Positions 29,990 to 40,741 of a stretch of DNA of 64,000 nt are shown here, in pieces; the stretch's first letter is position 1, and each line of letters starts with the position of its first letter. The translations under genes were made by a program, and so were the position numbers. Source of the DNA: Lepas anatifera. Its lineage: Eukaryota; Arthropoda; Thecostraca; Lepadidae. Location: assembly GCA_034440635.1 (NCBI GenBank), contig JAOTON010001673.1, forward strand, positions 435,001 through 499,000. The letters are read 5' to 3'. The notes under the pieces are model-generated. The model saw nothing but the letters and a program-made list of their open reading frames with translations. It did no database searches and was not told the DNA's origin.

Positions 29990-32110
29990 AGCGCCTCTGC
30001 CCAAACACTAGACGCCTTTACTGGTCTTTTGCGCCCCAGAAAAATGTTGAAGATGAAATTTAGAAAGCTAACAAAAGCGCCCTGGCAAAGAAAAGGCGCC
30101 ACTAGATAGCAGGATTGCACCATGGGGAACTAATGCACCCCTGAGTAGCCTAGGCGCCCCCTGGATGAAGCGCCCTACGGATATCATATGCGCCCTTGGT
30201 TAGGAAAGGCGCCCCTGGGCAGCAAAGGCAAATCTTGGTAACATGGTGCCCTGGACAGCATAAGTGCCCCTTAGATAGAAATAGGTGCTTTAGGAAAATA
30301 AAATGCTCACCTTGGGTATAAAGGCGCCCTTTGATAGCCTAGGCGCCCACTGGAAAAAGCGCCCTACGGATGTCATATGCACCCTTGGATAGCAAAGGCG
30401 CCTCTGGACAGCAAAGACAACCCTGGATAACACAAGTGCTGTGGACAGCTAAGGCGCTCCTGGGTAGCAAAGGCGCCCCTAGGAAGGCACACCTTCGATA
30501 GAAAAGCCGCCTTTGGATAGCCTAGGCGCCCCCTGGATGAAGCGCCCTACGGATATCATATGCGCCCTTGGCTAGGAAAAGGCGCCCCTGGGCGGCAAAG
30601 GCAAATCTTGGTAACATAGGTGCCCTGGACAGCATAAGCGCCCCTTAGATAGAAATAGGCGCTTAAGGAAAATAAATGCTCACCTTGGGTAGAAAAAGGC
30701 GCCCTTTGATAGCCTAGGCGCCCACTGGAAAAAGCGCCCTACGGAAGACATATGCATCCTTGGATAGCAAAGGCGCCCCTGGACAGCAAAGACAACCCTG
30801 GATAACACAAGTGCTGTGGACAGCTAAGGCGCTCCTGGGTAGCAAAGGCGCCCTAGGAAGGCAAACCTTCGATAGAAAAGCCGCCTTTGGATAGCCTAGG
30901 CGCCCCCTGGATGAAGCGCCCTACGGATATCATATGCGCCCTTGGCTAGGAAAGGCGCCCTGGGCGGCAAAGGCAAATCTTGGTAACATAGGTGCCCTGG
31001 ACAGCATAAGCGCCCCTTAGATAGAAATAGGCGCTTTAGGAAAATAAATGCTCACCTTGGGTATAAAAAGGCGCCCTTTGATAGCCTAGGCGCCCACTGG
31101 AAAAAGCGCCCTACGGAAGACATATGCATCCTTGGATAGCAAAGGCGCCCCTGGACAGCAAAGACAACTCTGGATAACACAAGTGCTGTGGACAGCTAAG
31201 GCGCTCCTGGGTAGCAAAGGCGCCCCTAGGAAGGCACACCTTCGATAGAAAAGCCGCCTTTGGATAGCCTAGGCGCCCCCTGGATGAAGCGCCCTACGGA
31301 TATCATATGCGCCCTTGGCTAGGAAAGGCGCCCCTGGGCAGCAAGGCAAATCTTGGTAACATAGGTGCCCTGGACAGCATAAGCGCCCTTAGATAGAAAT
31401 AGGCGCTTAAGGAAAATAAATGCTCACCTTGGGTAGGAAAAGGCGCCCTTTGATAGCCTAGGCGCCCACTAGAAAAAGCGCCCTACGGATGTCATATGCA
31501 AAGGATAGCAAAGGCGCCCCTGGACAGCAAAGACAACCCTGGATAACACAAGTGCTGTGGACAGCAAAGGCGCCCCTGGGTAGCAAAGGCGCCCCCTAGG
31601 AAGGCAAACCTTTGATAGTAAAGGTGCCTTTGGATAGCCTAGGCGCCCCCTAGATAAACTAGGTGCCTGAGAAGGAAAATGAGCGCCCCATTGGAGAGTT
31701 CAGGCTCCCCCTGTATAACATAGATGTCCCTTATCCATCTTCAGCTACCCTTGATTGGAGCAGCGCCCCTCAAGAGCAAAGGCGCCGCTGGACAAAAAGG
31801 CGTCTCCGTATATCAAGGGCACTCCTAGATAATATATGCACCTCTTACATAGAAATAGGCACTTCAGGGAAAGTGAAAGGTGGCCTTTGGTTAGGACGGC
31901 GCCCTTGGACAGCCTAGGCGCCCTTTGCATAAAGCGCCCTACATATATCATATGCGCCCTTGGATAGCAAAGGCACCCCTGAACAGCAAAGTTAACTCTT
32001 CTTGAAATAGATGATCTGGACAGCATAGGCGGCCATGGATAAACTAGGCGCCTGATAAAGAAAACAAGCGCCTCACCTGAGAGTACAGGCGCCCCCCAGG
32101 ATATCATAGG
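29990..32110. repeat. GGCGCCCCTGGATAGCAAA satellite with 373-bp higher-order repeat
   Basis: Monomers of about 30 bp (GGCGCCCCTGGATAGCAAA type) are arranged in higher-order units. TAGGCGCCCCCTRGAT recurs at 30151, 30523, 30897, 31270 and 31640, a period of about 370-374 bp. The units are very similar to each other, so amplification or homogenisation is recent compared with the monomers. The stretch 31663-32110 is more irregular. No gene is present. Confidence 0.9.
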
Positions 32111-32414
32111 TGTCCCTTTCCATCTTCAGCTGCCCTACTGTCTATGGTTTGGCACACCTGTCCGACAGTCGCACGCTCTGTTACAGGGCTCGAGCGCTCA
32201 ATTTGAGCATGGACTGCCTTTAACCACATTTCATTAACCTATAACTGAAGGCTTAGTGCTCCATCGCTGCAACCGGGTGCCTTTTTTCAGTATGTGCGCC
32301 CCACTTCCGAGAACGCTGCCCTCAGCAACCAGCAGTCCTCCCCGCTCAGCAGATGAGCGCCTCTTTTTTGATAACTAGGCACTTTATTTCAGTGTTCGAG
32401 CGCCTTATTTCAGA

Positions 32415-33900
32415 ATTTTTATTCTCCATCTATTTTTCCTTTTTATGAACACCATTGAATCCCTGATCCTATCAGCCAGTGAATTGCAACCTATCATTTA
32501 CTTAAGATATATAGATGACATCTTTGGAATATGGACACATGGCTCAGAGACCCTAACGAAATATTTCACTTTCATCAATGATTTTCACCCGGCTCTCAAG
32601 TTCAGCATAGATAGGTCAGACCACTCTCAACATCAACAGATTCCATTTCTAGACACCCTCCTGACCGTACATCCCTCTGGAAAGTACACCACAGAACTCT
32701 ATATAAAACCCATGACCGCACCGATAATTCTACATTTCACTTCCGCTCATCCTATGCAAACTAAAAGATCAGTTATACACGCACAGTCACTTAGAGCCAT
32801 CCGACTGGGATCAGACCTACCTGCAAAAAACCGTGGCCTAGAAAAAATCATGGAACTATTTATGTCGAACGGATACCCGGCCAAACTCATCAAAAACATA
32901 CAAAACTCTGCCAAATATAAACCATGCCAACCACGTCCCAAGAACAAGAACAGGAACACAACTTACATCTCTCTCCCATACATTGATGAGCAGCTCACGC
33001 ACAAGATCACCACCGCAGCCAGATCCACAGACCTAGACATTACAATAGCCTGGAAGAGTGGTGAAACACTCTCAAACATCCTCATAAGATCATCACTAAA
33101 CCCACCACCATGCCCTAAAGGACACAGGAAATCATGCAGCACATGCGACGCCGGGTTACAGGGGAGGTGCCACATCAAAAATACAGTATACCTTATCACA
33201 TGCCTACTTTGCAACATGTTTTATATAGGGGAAACAACTCGCCAAATCCGTACCCGCTTTATGGAACATTTAGGACACGCTAGGAGAAAAGAAAAGGGTA
33301 AGTATCTAGGAGACCACACCATATCACATCACCCCACTACACGCATCACAGACAAGGACTTCGCAATAAAAATTATTCATGTTTGTAAAGACTCGGCAGA
33401 ATGCAAAATTAAAGAATCAATAGAAATCGAAACCGCAGACCACAAATAAATAAGCAATTCTCCTCGTGGCGCCTCCTACAACCAGTACCATACACATACA
33501 CTTATACCACTTAAGACCAAACCACCACGCATAAACACTCGCCATACCACCACACATCCATCGCTGAAAATTGTTTTTACTCACTGTTATATCCATAGTT
33601 TTGTTACATCCATAGTTTTGTTGCATACTGTGCTTTTATGTGTGTTTAGTTTCTGTATCCTGTAGTTTTTAAATGTCTCTATTTGTAGGTAACTCATCAC
33701 ACTGTATCCTTCGCGAGATGTTAAACATTGTTTTCACGTGTATCTGCTTGCTGTTCGCCCTAAATTCAAATTGAATTTAAAAATCATTGCTATCAATGAC
33801 TTTCAAATTCAAAACTTGCTCCTGAAGAAGACACGCCGTCGAAATATCAATATACTATTTGGCATTTTCAATTTCATTATACTATGAGCGATTACCGGTT
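32415..33900 (+). mobile_element. 5'-truncated Penelope-like element inserted in the satellite
   Basis: Satellite monomers stop near 32410 and resume at about 33905 (CACCTAGATAACAAAGG). Between them is a coding region for an RT tail plus GIY-YIG endonuclease, then about 450 bp of 3' sequence ending with CTCCTGAAGAAGACACGCCG and TCGAAAT. The CCTGAAGAAG...CGAAA pattern is common near the 3' ends of Penelope-like elements. No target duplication was identified. Confidence 0.75.
32445..33449 (+). CDS. Penelope-like reverse transcriptase C-terminus with GIY-YIG endonuclease (partial)
   Basis: A 334-residue open frame from an ATG to a stop. It starts just before the RT catalytic box RYIDDIFGIW (residues 21-30, with the two catalytic aspartates at 24-25), so the fingers and most of the palm are missing. 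Then come PFLDTLLTVHPSG and KPM segments of the thumb, a basic linker, and a cysteine cluster (C223, C231, C234, C242). A GIY-YIG nuclease domain follows: VYLITC (248-253), MFYIGETTRQIRTRF (258-272) and a glutamate at 275. This order, RT then GIY-YIG, defines Penelope-like elements; the nuclease cuts target DNA during retrotransposition. The frame is uninterrupted, but truncation rules out an active RT. The ATG may be a chance internal methionine. Confidence 0.85.
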   Translation: MNTIESLILSASELQPIIYLRYIDDIFGIWTHGSETLTKYFTFINDFHPALKFSIDRSDHSQHQQIPFLDTLLTVHPSGKYTTELYIKPMTAPIILHFTSAHPMQTKRSVIHAQSLRAIRLGSDLPAKNRGLEKIMELFMSNGYPAKLIKNIQNSAKYKPCQPRPKNKNRNTTYISLPYIDEQLTHKITTAARSTDLDITIAWKSGETLSNILIRSSLNPPPCPKGHRKSCSTCDAGLQGRCHIKNTVYLITCLLCNMFYIGETTRQIRTRFMEHLGHARRKEKGKYLGDHTISHHPTTRITDKDFAIKIIHVCKDSAECKIKESIEIETADHK

Positions 33901-33904
33901 AATT

Positions 33905-34905
33905 TTTTATAACATTATCACCTAGATAACAAAGGTTCTCTGGACAGCATAGGTGCCCTTGAATAAACTGGTGCCCGGAAGAGAAAAATAGCGCCTCACC
34001 GGAGACAGAAAGCACCCTAGGATAACGTAGGGGCGTGTATTTCAATCATGTCTGTGATTGAAAAATACACCTAGACAGCATATGCGCCCCTGGATAAAAA
34101 GACACCCCTGGGCAGTAACGGCGCCCCTGGAAAGCAATAGTGCGCCCCTTTGGAGAAAAAAGCCGCCTCCTAAATAACCTAGGCACCGCCCCCGAAATAT
34201 CAGATGCCCGTGGATAGAACAGATTGCCTTGAATAAAACAGAGGCCCTTGATAGTAAAGGCGCCCTTTCATAGCATAAGCGTTCTTTAGCAACAATATGG
34301 GCGCTACATGAGCTCAAGGTTCACGCGCACCTAAGCCCAATAATAGAGCAATCAATCGATGCCAAAGCACTCCTTAAAGCACGGACGCCAAACTTCCTAA
34401 GAAGTAAAGGCGCCTCTGGGTAGCAAAGGCGACCCTCGACAGTGGTGTAGGTATTCCTGAATAACAGCAGCGTCCCTTGATAAGAATAGTCCCAAGATGG
34501 CACAGGTACCCTGCTGATAGGAAAAGCGCCCCTGAATATCAGAGACACCCTCTGAATGAGGTGCCCAAGGAGAGCATACGGGCGCCTTATGTATAGCAAA
34601 TTGCCGCCCCTGGATAGCCGAAGCGCCCTTTGCATAGGGTAGGCGCCACTGGGTAGTATAGGTTACCTTGAATAAAAATACGCCCCTCAATACCAAGGTG
34701 AACCTGGATAAGAAAAAGCTCCCCTTGGGCACTGGGTATCAAAGGCACCCCCGGAACAGCAAAGATGCCCCTGGATAGCTAGGTTGCGTCCATTGGGAAG
34801 CGAAGGCGCCCCTGGGTGGCACAGGTGCCCCATCGAAGCAAAGGCCCCTCCAGAGAGCATAGGTGTCCCTGATGAGCACAGGCACTCCTGGACAGCCGCT
34901 AAATG
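33905..34905. repeat. GGCGCCCCTGG satellite, continuation after the Penelope-like element
   Basis: The same monomer type as 29990-32110 but more diverged and without the clear 373-bp order. A 14-16 bp inverted repeat lies at about 34036-34072 (GTGTATTTCAATCA and its near complement). Confidence 0.8.
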
Positions 34906-34924
34906 ACGTTGCATAATGTTACGA

Positions 34925-35990
34925 CACCTATTATAGTGTATGCTATTACATCAAAGTAAAGGTTATTCAGTGTTTAGATCAGGGTCACAGGTCAATTTTA
35001 AAGGTGACTGGCCTTGATGATCAAGGCTTGATCAAAGGTCATTGGTAAGCTTGGGCACAGCGCTAGTTATAGCGTAAATTAGGCATAATATGTTGGGTTG
35101 TGCCGTAATAGGTCAATGACCTTGAAGGACCTTGACCCCAAAATTTCAGACATTGTTTAGAGCCTTCCCTTTTGGCCTCAGCCCTGTTCTAGAGTATTCG
35201 CGCCCCGTTCCGGCCCGTTGGAGGGTGCTTGAACACCCCCTCGAGGTCTCCCAGTGGCACGAAAAAACGTCGGCGCGAAGCGACACAGTACTTGTCACAC
35301 CTTATCATTGATCAATTCCGCAACTTTCCCTCAAAATTTAAGGTTGCATCATCTCAGGTCAGGTCACCAGTGCAGGTCAAGTGGCCTTGCCCCAAAAGTG
35401 TTTAAGTTGGCGTAAGTAAGAAAAGGGTGAATCTATCGAATTCAAACTTGTACCATATAATGGGCCCAAAAAGTACTAATACATTTATTCCGGGATTTTT
35501 CCCACCGATGGCCTAGGGACAGGTATGAATCATGACCTCTCCATTGAAAATGCATGGGGTAAAACGGAAATTTGCCGAAAAATTGCTCACATATGTCTGC
35601 AGACACCGCTTGAAATACCTTCGGATTCCCCAAATCATAGTATCCTAGGCCTCTTTATCGGTTCATGTTGCAAGTTTAGACATGTTACATCTGAGAGTTC
35701 ATCTGGGGCTTCCTAAGCAGGTTTTAAGACTTGGGTCAATTGCTTTGCAGGAAATATTGATAAAACCCGTATTTTGATACCATTTTTTATTGTTATTGTG
35801 AGTTGATTGATATGCATACTGACTGTGCTAGGCTATATGGTGACCTTGACCTAGCCTTAGGTCAGGTCAGTTTTATGTTTTGACCTAGTATAGTCATATT
35901 ATACATTATTTGATGATTCGCCGTAACGAGAGGAAGCGAATTGTGCCTAAAAATGATTCTAGCACAACTCTGGCAGACGCCAGAGTATAG
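34925..35990. repeat. AGGTCA-rich repeat block
   Basis: Rich in AGGTCA and TGACCT, for example TGATCAAAGGTCATTGG, CTCAGGTCAGGTCACC and GACCTTGACCTAGCC. The stretch 35800-35980 matches 20920-21100. Neither a TTAA end nor inverted termini could be identified here. Confidence 0.65.
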
Positions 35991-36019
35991 AGACATGTTG
36001 TACATGTTGTAAGCTTTGT

Positions 36020-36780
36020 CTCGGGGAGGGGACCCCAGCGCTGATCGCGGGAAAAATCCCCAATGGCCCCCAGGGGCCCTCAGGGAGTCAGGAAATCTGG
36101 CGTGGGTGGAATCCGGTAGGAGGGATTTTGGGTCTCCAAAATCAGCTGAGGGGCCCGTGCCAGTTAAGGGGGCCCCAGATAAGGGCCCCCGACGAGCTCA
36201 TTTGACCTCAGCGCCAACACAGGATTCTCAAGACCAGCGTTGGGTGCCTACCTATTTAAACGGTTTCTAAATAAGCTCAGGGACCCAAAACTAACCCAGG
36301 GGTCCAATTTTCAATTCATGGGGCCCAGACACTGAGGGGACCCTGCAGCAGCTCAGAAGGCTCATAAAACTAATAGGGCGAGACTAGCTGGGTGCCTCGA
36401 CGAACTAGTGCCCAGATGCACACAACGAGCCCCAAACAAGCTGAAGGGATCTATATCAGTTAAACGAAAACGGTACCAACCCAGGGGACCCTGACCAGCT
36501 TAAGGGACACTAATCCAGCTTGGGGCTCAGAGCTCAGAGCTCCAGCTTTTAGCTCAGAGGGCCCAGGACCTGTTGAGGGGCCCTATATCAATAAAAGGGC
36601 CCCAAAAAGCTTAATAGGCTTCAGCGGCGACATATAGGTTTCAAGTTCAGTGTGAGGGCCTGGTTAACTAAATCGGTCCCAGATCAGCTGAGGGGACTCG
36701 ATATAAACTCAGGGAAGTCACCTAAAACTCAGGGGCCCAGGCCCGCAGAGGTTCTGCGGCCTATGAGGCTCAGGTTAGCG
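36020..36780. repeat. AGCTCAGGGGCCC-type degenerate array
   Basis: Diverged monomers of the same type as those in the hAT-like elements at 1-3960, 7.7 kb and 25 kb, here inside the 7.9-kb element. The following 300 bp (36790-37085) holds nothing recognisable. Confidence 0.7.
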
Positions 36781-37085
36781 TCAATCGGGTATTTCAGTAT
36801 GGAGCCGTTAGCCAGGACAACTGTGATAAGTGGAGGTGGTGGATACGACACCTCAGTTTTCGCCATGACCGAAGATAACTGTATTATTTGCTCATCGTGC
36901 TTCAGTTAGTGTCAGTGGGTGCTTTCAGCATTTTCTACCAAGGTGTCAGTCGTTAGCTGGCCCGAAATAGGCTTGATGGTAAACGTGAACATGTCCTCAC
37001 TAAGAGGAAGCTTTCATGAAAATAAGCATTTACAAATCCTTTTTTAAACGCGTTTTTCATTGACACTGGCCGCCTTTTGGGTGGT

Positions 37086-37599
37086 AAATTGACCAGTGGC
37101 GGATCTAGGGGGGGAGGCAAAAAGTCATTCCCAAAACGGAAAAGCTCGGGGCAAAACTATGTTTTGACCCCCAAAGCGATCGACCTCTTTTCCTCCTTTT
37201 TAGTTTATAAGCAATATTTTGGTGTTTCAACTCTCAACTTCAAACAGAACATAAGTTGATAAGATGTTCCCTGGCCTGTTCCCTCGAATCCGGAAATGTA
37301 AAAAACACTGAAGATTATATATTCGGGCACAGCCCTTCATCAGAATCATGGAGTAAATATCAATAATTCTCAGTTATAGTATAGCCAGTCTAGTATAGCC
37401 AGCCTTGTATAGGAAGAAGTATCTCGAGCCCATGTTTTTCCCCCTGGGACGTTTTTTTAGCTTTTGCCTCAAATACCCAAAATTTTTCCGGGAAGTGATA
37501 TTGGTAGCGCAGCTTTTTTACTGCGTGACGTTTTTTTTGCTTTTCGACTTTGGTTTGCCCCTCCCAAACCGACCGGCTGGATCCGCCACTGAAATTGGC
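37086..37599. mobile_element. 498-bp hAT-like element (37094-37591) nested near the right end of the 7.9-kb element
   Basis: The left end is CAGTGGCGGATCTAGG and the right end is GCTGGATCCGCCACTG. Flanks are AAATTGAC (37086-37093) and AAATTGGC (37592-37599), an 8-bp duplication with one change. The interior is AT-rich and non-coding. Confidence 0.78.
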
Positions 37600-37813
37600 G
37601 CCCCTCAGGTTCGGCGCCCCCAGGTTCGGCGCCCTCTGAGCCTGGGCCCCCCCTTAACGAAATCCTAGATCCGTCACTGCCTCCAGGTAGTATTCCACCT
37701 TCCTTTGCACTCATCCATCCTTATCCTTCCCGTCTCCTGCCATAGTTTCCATTGTTTCATGTTCATTGCAACGGCACTTGAAAAGCCACTAACTGTGTGG
37801 AAGTGTGTGCAGC

Positions 37814-37836
37814 TAATACAATACAATACAATACAA
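37814..37836. repeat. (AATAC)n microsatellite
   Basis: Four and a half copies of AATAC/ATACA. A short simple repeat. Confidence 0.8.
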
Positions 37837-37839
37837 CGC

Positions 37840-38559
37840 TGAAAAATCATCAAAGGCGGATACAGGAAAGTAAACCGCTTCAGTCGCCTAAATCCAGCCC
37901 CCCGGTCACGACCCGCCATGTTGTGACGTGATGATGAGCCATGATGATGGCTCCAGGAATCTTCTTTAATACACCCAGTGGAGAGGGGGGTCTGGCACTA
38001 ACGCGCACTGGAGGGGGGTATGGTAGGCCTCCCTTAAGATCTCAGAAACTAAGCGGCGTAGAAAAACGCTGTTTGGAGGGTGGGTGGGGGCTATAATGAA
38101 TTACTTTATGTCCAATTTTTATTGACCTAGGTCGATATCTTGGATCCATACATATATTGACACTTTGCGATACAAACTTCGTACACTCCTACCTTTAACA
38201 GAATGGCGCATAACGCCGAAATGCGTAGCCTCATCGTAAAAATTAATTGAGGCTGTTGCACACTTTATACTCGAAACCATTCACTTTTATGCAAAAAGAC
38301 AGCACCTAAGACGTATACAGACGAGGCATGCGCAGGTCAGGTAGCAGGGCCAGTCGAGGGAGGCTCAATGGGGAAAGGATGGGGCGCGCTCGTGAGCTCC
38401 ACTACCGCTCTACCTCGTCGCGCGCACGCGGCCTCTTCAAGGTCAAATCTTGGCCATGCTGGGGACCGAGGGGAAAATGCCGTTATTATGCGGGAAAAAG
38501 GCGGGAATAATCTAAAGGCGAAACAGGGTCACAAAGGGAAGGTCGCAAAAAACTTTCCC
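37840..38559. other. No identifiable gene; possible TGG-rich repeat remnants
   Basis: No coding pattern. CTTAAGATCTCAGAAACTAAGCGGCGTAG near 38033 resembles the opening of AGGTCA-family repeats at 58840 and 59010 (ATCTCAGAAGCTATGACAGC), so an older copy may start here. Confidence 0.35.
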
Positions 38560-38905
38560 TACAATTTTGGGGTCAAGGTCATTCAAGGTCATTGACCTAT
38601 AAGGTCACAATATGACATACTACTTATAATGTATGTACATTATGGCTAGCACTATAGCAACTGTTTGACGGGAAATGAGGATTGACCTTTCCGAATGACC
38701 TTAAACTTTGACCTTTGCATTAAGGTACCTTTACTATGACGTCATAGCATGATATACGTCAGACCGGGTAACGCCATTTGACCGGAAGCACTGAGGTCAG
38801 TGACCTTGAAAGTGCTGATATGACCTTGACCTTTATGTAAGGTGACCTTGACATATCATCCCAGTTATATGGCGTTATGACGTCACCACTCGGTCCCCAA
38901 TGCAA
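38560..38905. repeat. AGGTCA-rich repeat block
   Basis: Dense AGGTCA/TGACCT hexamers, including CAAGGTCATTCAAGGTCATT, TGACCTATAAGGTCAC and TGACCTTGACCTTTATG. Several are spaced as direct or inverted pairs. It belongs to the same dispersed family as 58766-59966. Confidence 0.65.
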
Positions 38906-38934
38906 GTGAAGCGCGGCTGAGGGGCCTGAGGGCT

Positions 38935-39155
38935 GAAGCCTGAGGGCGCGAGCCGCGCGAAGCGCGGCTCGCCCACACCATGCCCTGTGGCCAAATTTGA
39001 ATTTTATACCAGACAGGGCCCTCTTAAGCCCTCTTCAGCACTCTATTCTGTAACAAGCAGGGCCCTTTTTACCCATCAGGGCCCTTTTGGCGCTGTCGCA
39101 GGAGCCCTTTTCGGGGCGCCACCCCTCCCCGAGCGAAATCCTGGCTACGCCCGTG
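38935..39155. mobile_element. hAT-like MITE fragment (same family as 43303-43468) with adjoining palindrome
   Basis: CAGGGCCCTTTTGGCGCTGT, CGGGGCGCCACCCCT and the terminus CCTGGCTACGCCCGTGG match the reverse complement of the MITE at 43303-43468. The left end is not identified. At about 38948-38972 GCGAGCCGCGC and GCGCGGCTCGC form a hairpin around GAA. Confidence 0.6.
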
Positions 39156-39899
39156 GACATTTATATGCAGTAAAATTTTCAGTCCATAGATAAATCCATA
39201 AGAGGTGCACATTGAACGGACATATATTTTTCAGTGTGCCGTTAATGAAAATCATCTCTGGAATTCCTGGCGAGGCCGTGCATTTTTTTCCCCCACATGA
39301 CGAAGCGCGACCGGTATGAAATGCTAAACAGGTTAGTTAGTTAGGGCTTTTATAAGGCGATTGTGAAGCACCTTGCCGCCTCTAAGTGTGGGGGAGAATT
39401 TTCCGGGAGGGGTGTTTACTTTAATGTGCGAACAAAGGGACGAATCTTATTTAGGAATGGGTCGCAGTGTGAACACTTGCGAGGAAGGGGATTGCTACGG
39501 CGAGTGCCGGCTGGGGGGTGGATTTAAAGGATACTGGGTCTTGCCGGTAGATTGTTTTGAATTTTGTCCTTGTTATCGAATAACCGTTTGCTTCGTTACT
39601 CAGTTCCTCCATCAAAATAATAATTTTGGGTTATTAGAAATACCCGCAGCACTGACGTGATGCCGCGGGTCTTTATTGAACCGAGGTGGGTTACAGACCC
39701 CTGGCTGGGTGCCATAGAGGAAGAAGGTAATCTAGCCACCATTTAAATAGGCAGACGGGCACCGTGGTCGTTTTTGCTTACTGAGATAAATTCTGCGCCT
39801 GCTGAGTGATTAAATATTGGAATTAGTGAGCATCCAGCTACGAGAAATACATAGTAGGCACGTGTAGGCCCGTGTCTGTTGCTACCGGATGGAGCGCCC
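39156..39899. other. No identifiable feature
   Basis: Contains a 95-codon open frame (39373-39660) with several cysteines (MCEQRDESYLGMGRS start) but no family resemblance and no supporting context. It is left uncalled. Confidence 0.4.
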
Positions 39900-39915
39900 T
39901 ATAGCACTATTGTTA

Positions 39916-40165
39916 TCGGTGACGTCACTGTGCCGCAGCCTGTGACGTCATCGCGAGACTGCCGGCCAGGCAGCAGATGTCGCTTAGTCTTCCGGTTGGA
40001 AAGTGATATACTGAAAGAAAGGTTTATTTGATTTCTACGCTTATGTGACGCACTTAGATTGTCAAATGTTAATATAATTAACTGATCATCACACCTATTC
40101 CGCTACAGCATCGAGCGAGAGCGCACGTGTGTGTGCGTGTGACACCTCTCCTGTGAACGTAAGTG
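39916..40165 (+). promoter_or_regulatory. Candidate host promoter and 5' exon with paired CRE sites
   Basis: Two perfect palindromic cAMP-response elements TGACGTCA lie at 39920-39927 and 39943-39950, 23 bp apart. They are followed by TCGCGAGA, then CTTCCGG, an ETS-type core. About 200 bp downstream is GAACGTAAGTG (near 40155), a good splice donor. This is the arrangement expected of a TATA-less animal promoter with a non-coding first exon, but no downstream exon was identified, so it is inference. Confidence 0.4.
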
Positions 40166-40538
40166 TACTCGGAAACGCTGTTGCAACAATTTGATATTTG
40201 ATATGGAATTTTAAACGTGTTTGTGTCAAACCCGATTGATTATAACGGTGTTGAATTTAGATGTGATTTATATTGGCGCATGATTTATTATTTACTCGTG
40301 GCTTGCTGTTTTTTTCAAACGAGTGTTTGAACATTTGAAATGTTTGACAGGGCAGAATTACGGAGCTTTGAGAACTACGAGATGTCATCATAGAATAAAC
40401 CCAGAAACGGCATTACCGCTTTTTCGACCCAACCGAGGCAGCGGGGCACCTTGAGCATGCGGCTCATACGGACGGGCCATGAGGAGACCCCGTCTACATG
40501 ATACATGATGCATGCATGACTAAAGTGGACCGCACTTT

Positions 40539-40720
40539 AATAATGATTGGGGCTTATCGACGCACCAACTGCCAGGGTCATATGGCGTCACCAACTCTCT
40601 CCCTGTTGGAGGGGTTTCTCGAGAGCCAGCTCGCTCCTTGTTCAGGGAAGCCGCCGGGCCTTGAACCCGGGTCGGCTGCGTGGCAGACAGCCTCGCTGAC
40701 CACTCCACTACCGCGCCCCC
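40539..40720 (-). mobile_element. tRNA-derived SINE
   Basis: On the minus strand it starts GGGGGCGCGGTAGTGGAGTG, has a B box GGGTTCAAGGCCC and a body with CCCTGAACAAGGAGCGAGC and CCATATGACCCTGGCAGTTG, and ends CGATAAGCCCCAATCATTATT. It is a close relative of the copy at 56519-56705. The target duplication is not clear. Confidence 0.8.
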
Positions 40721-40741
40721 GTGGAAAACACCACATTCACC

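Larger units (their letters stand above)
29797..37687. mobile_element. 7.9-kb satellite-bearing hAT-like element (29805-37679) with CCTCCAGG TSD
   Basis: The left end is CAGTGACGGATCCAAGG. The right end read on the minus strand is CAGTGACGGATCTAGG. Both are followed by a G-run and a GGGCCCAGG segment. CCTCCAGG occurs exactly at 29797-29804 and 37680-37687. Inside: a 35-nt palindrome, GGCGCCCCTGGATAGC arrays (29990-32110 and 33905-34905) interrupted by a Penelope-like element, an AGGTCA-rich block, an AGCTCAGGGG array (36020-36780), a 498-bp hAT-like element and a short GGCGCC tail. No transposase is present. The claim rests on the termini plus the 8-bp duplication. With several nested insertions the original element was probably nearer 4-5 kb. 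Confidence 0.75.

Noticed and set aside
29805..37591. Pairing the 29805 left end with the internal right end at 37591 instead of 37679
   Set aside because: The 37591 end is matched by its own left end at 37094 with an AAATTGAC/AAATTGGC duplication, while 37679 shares the exact CCTCCAGG flank with 29805.
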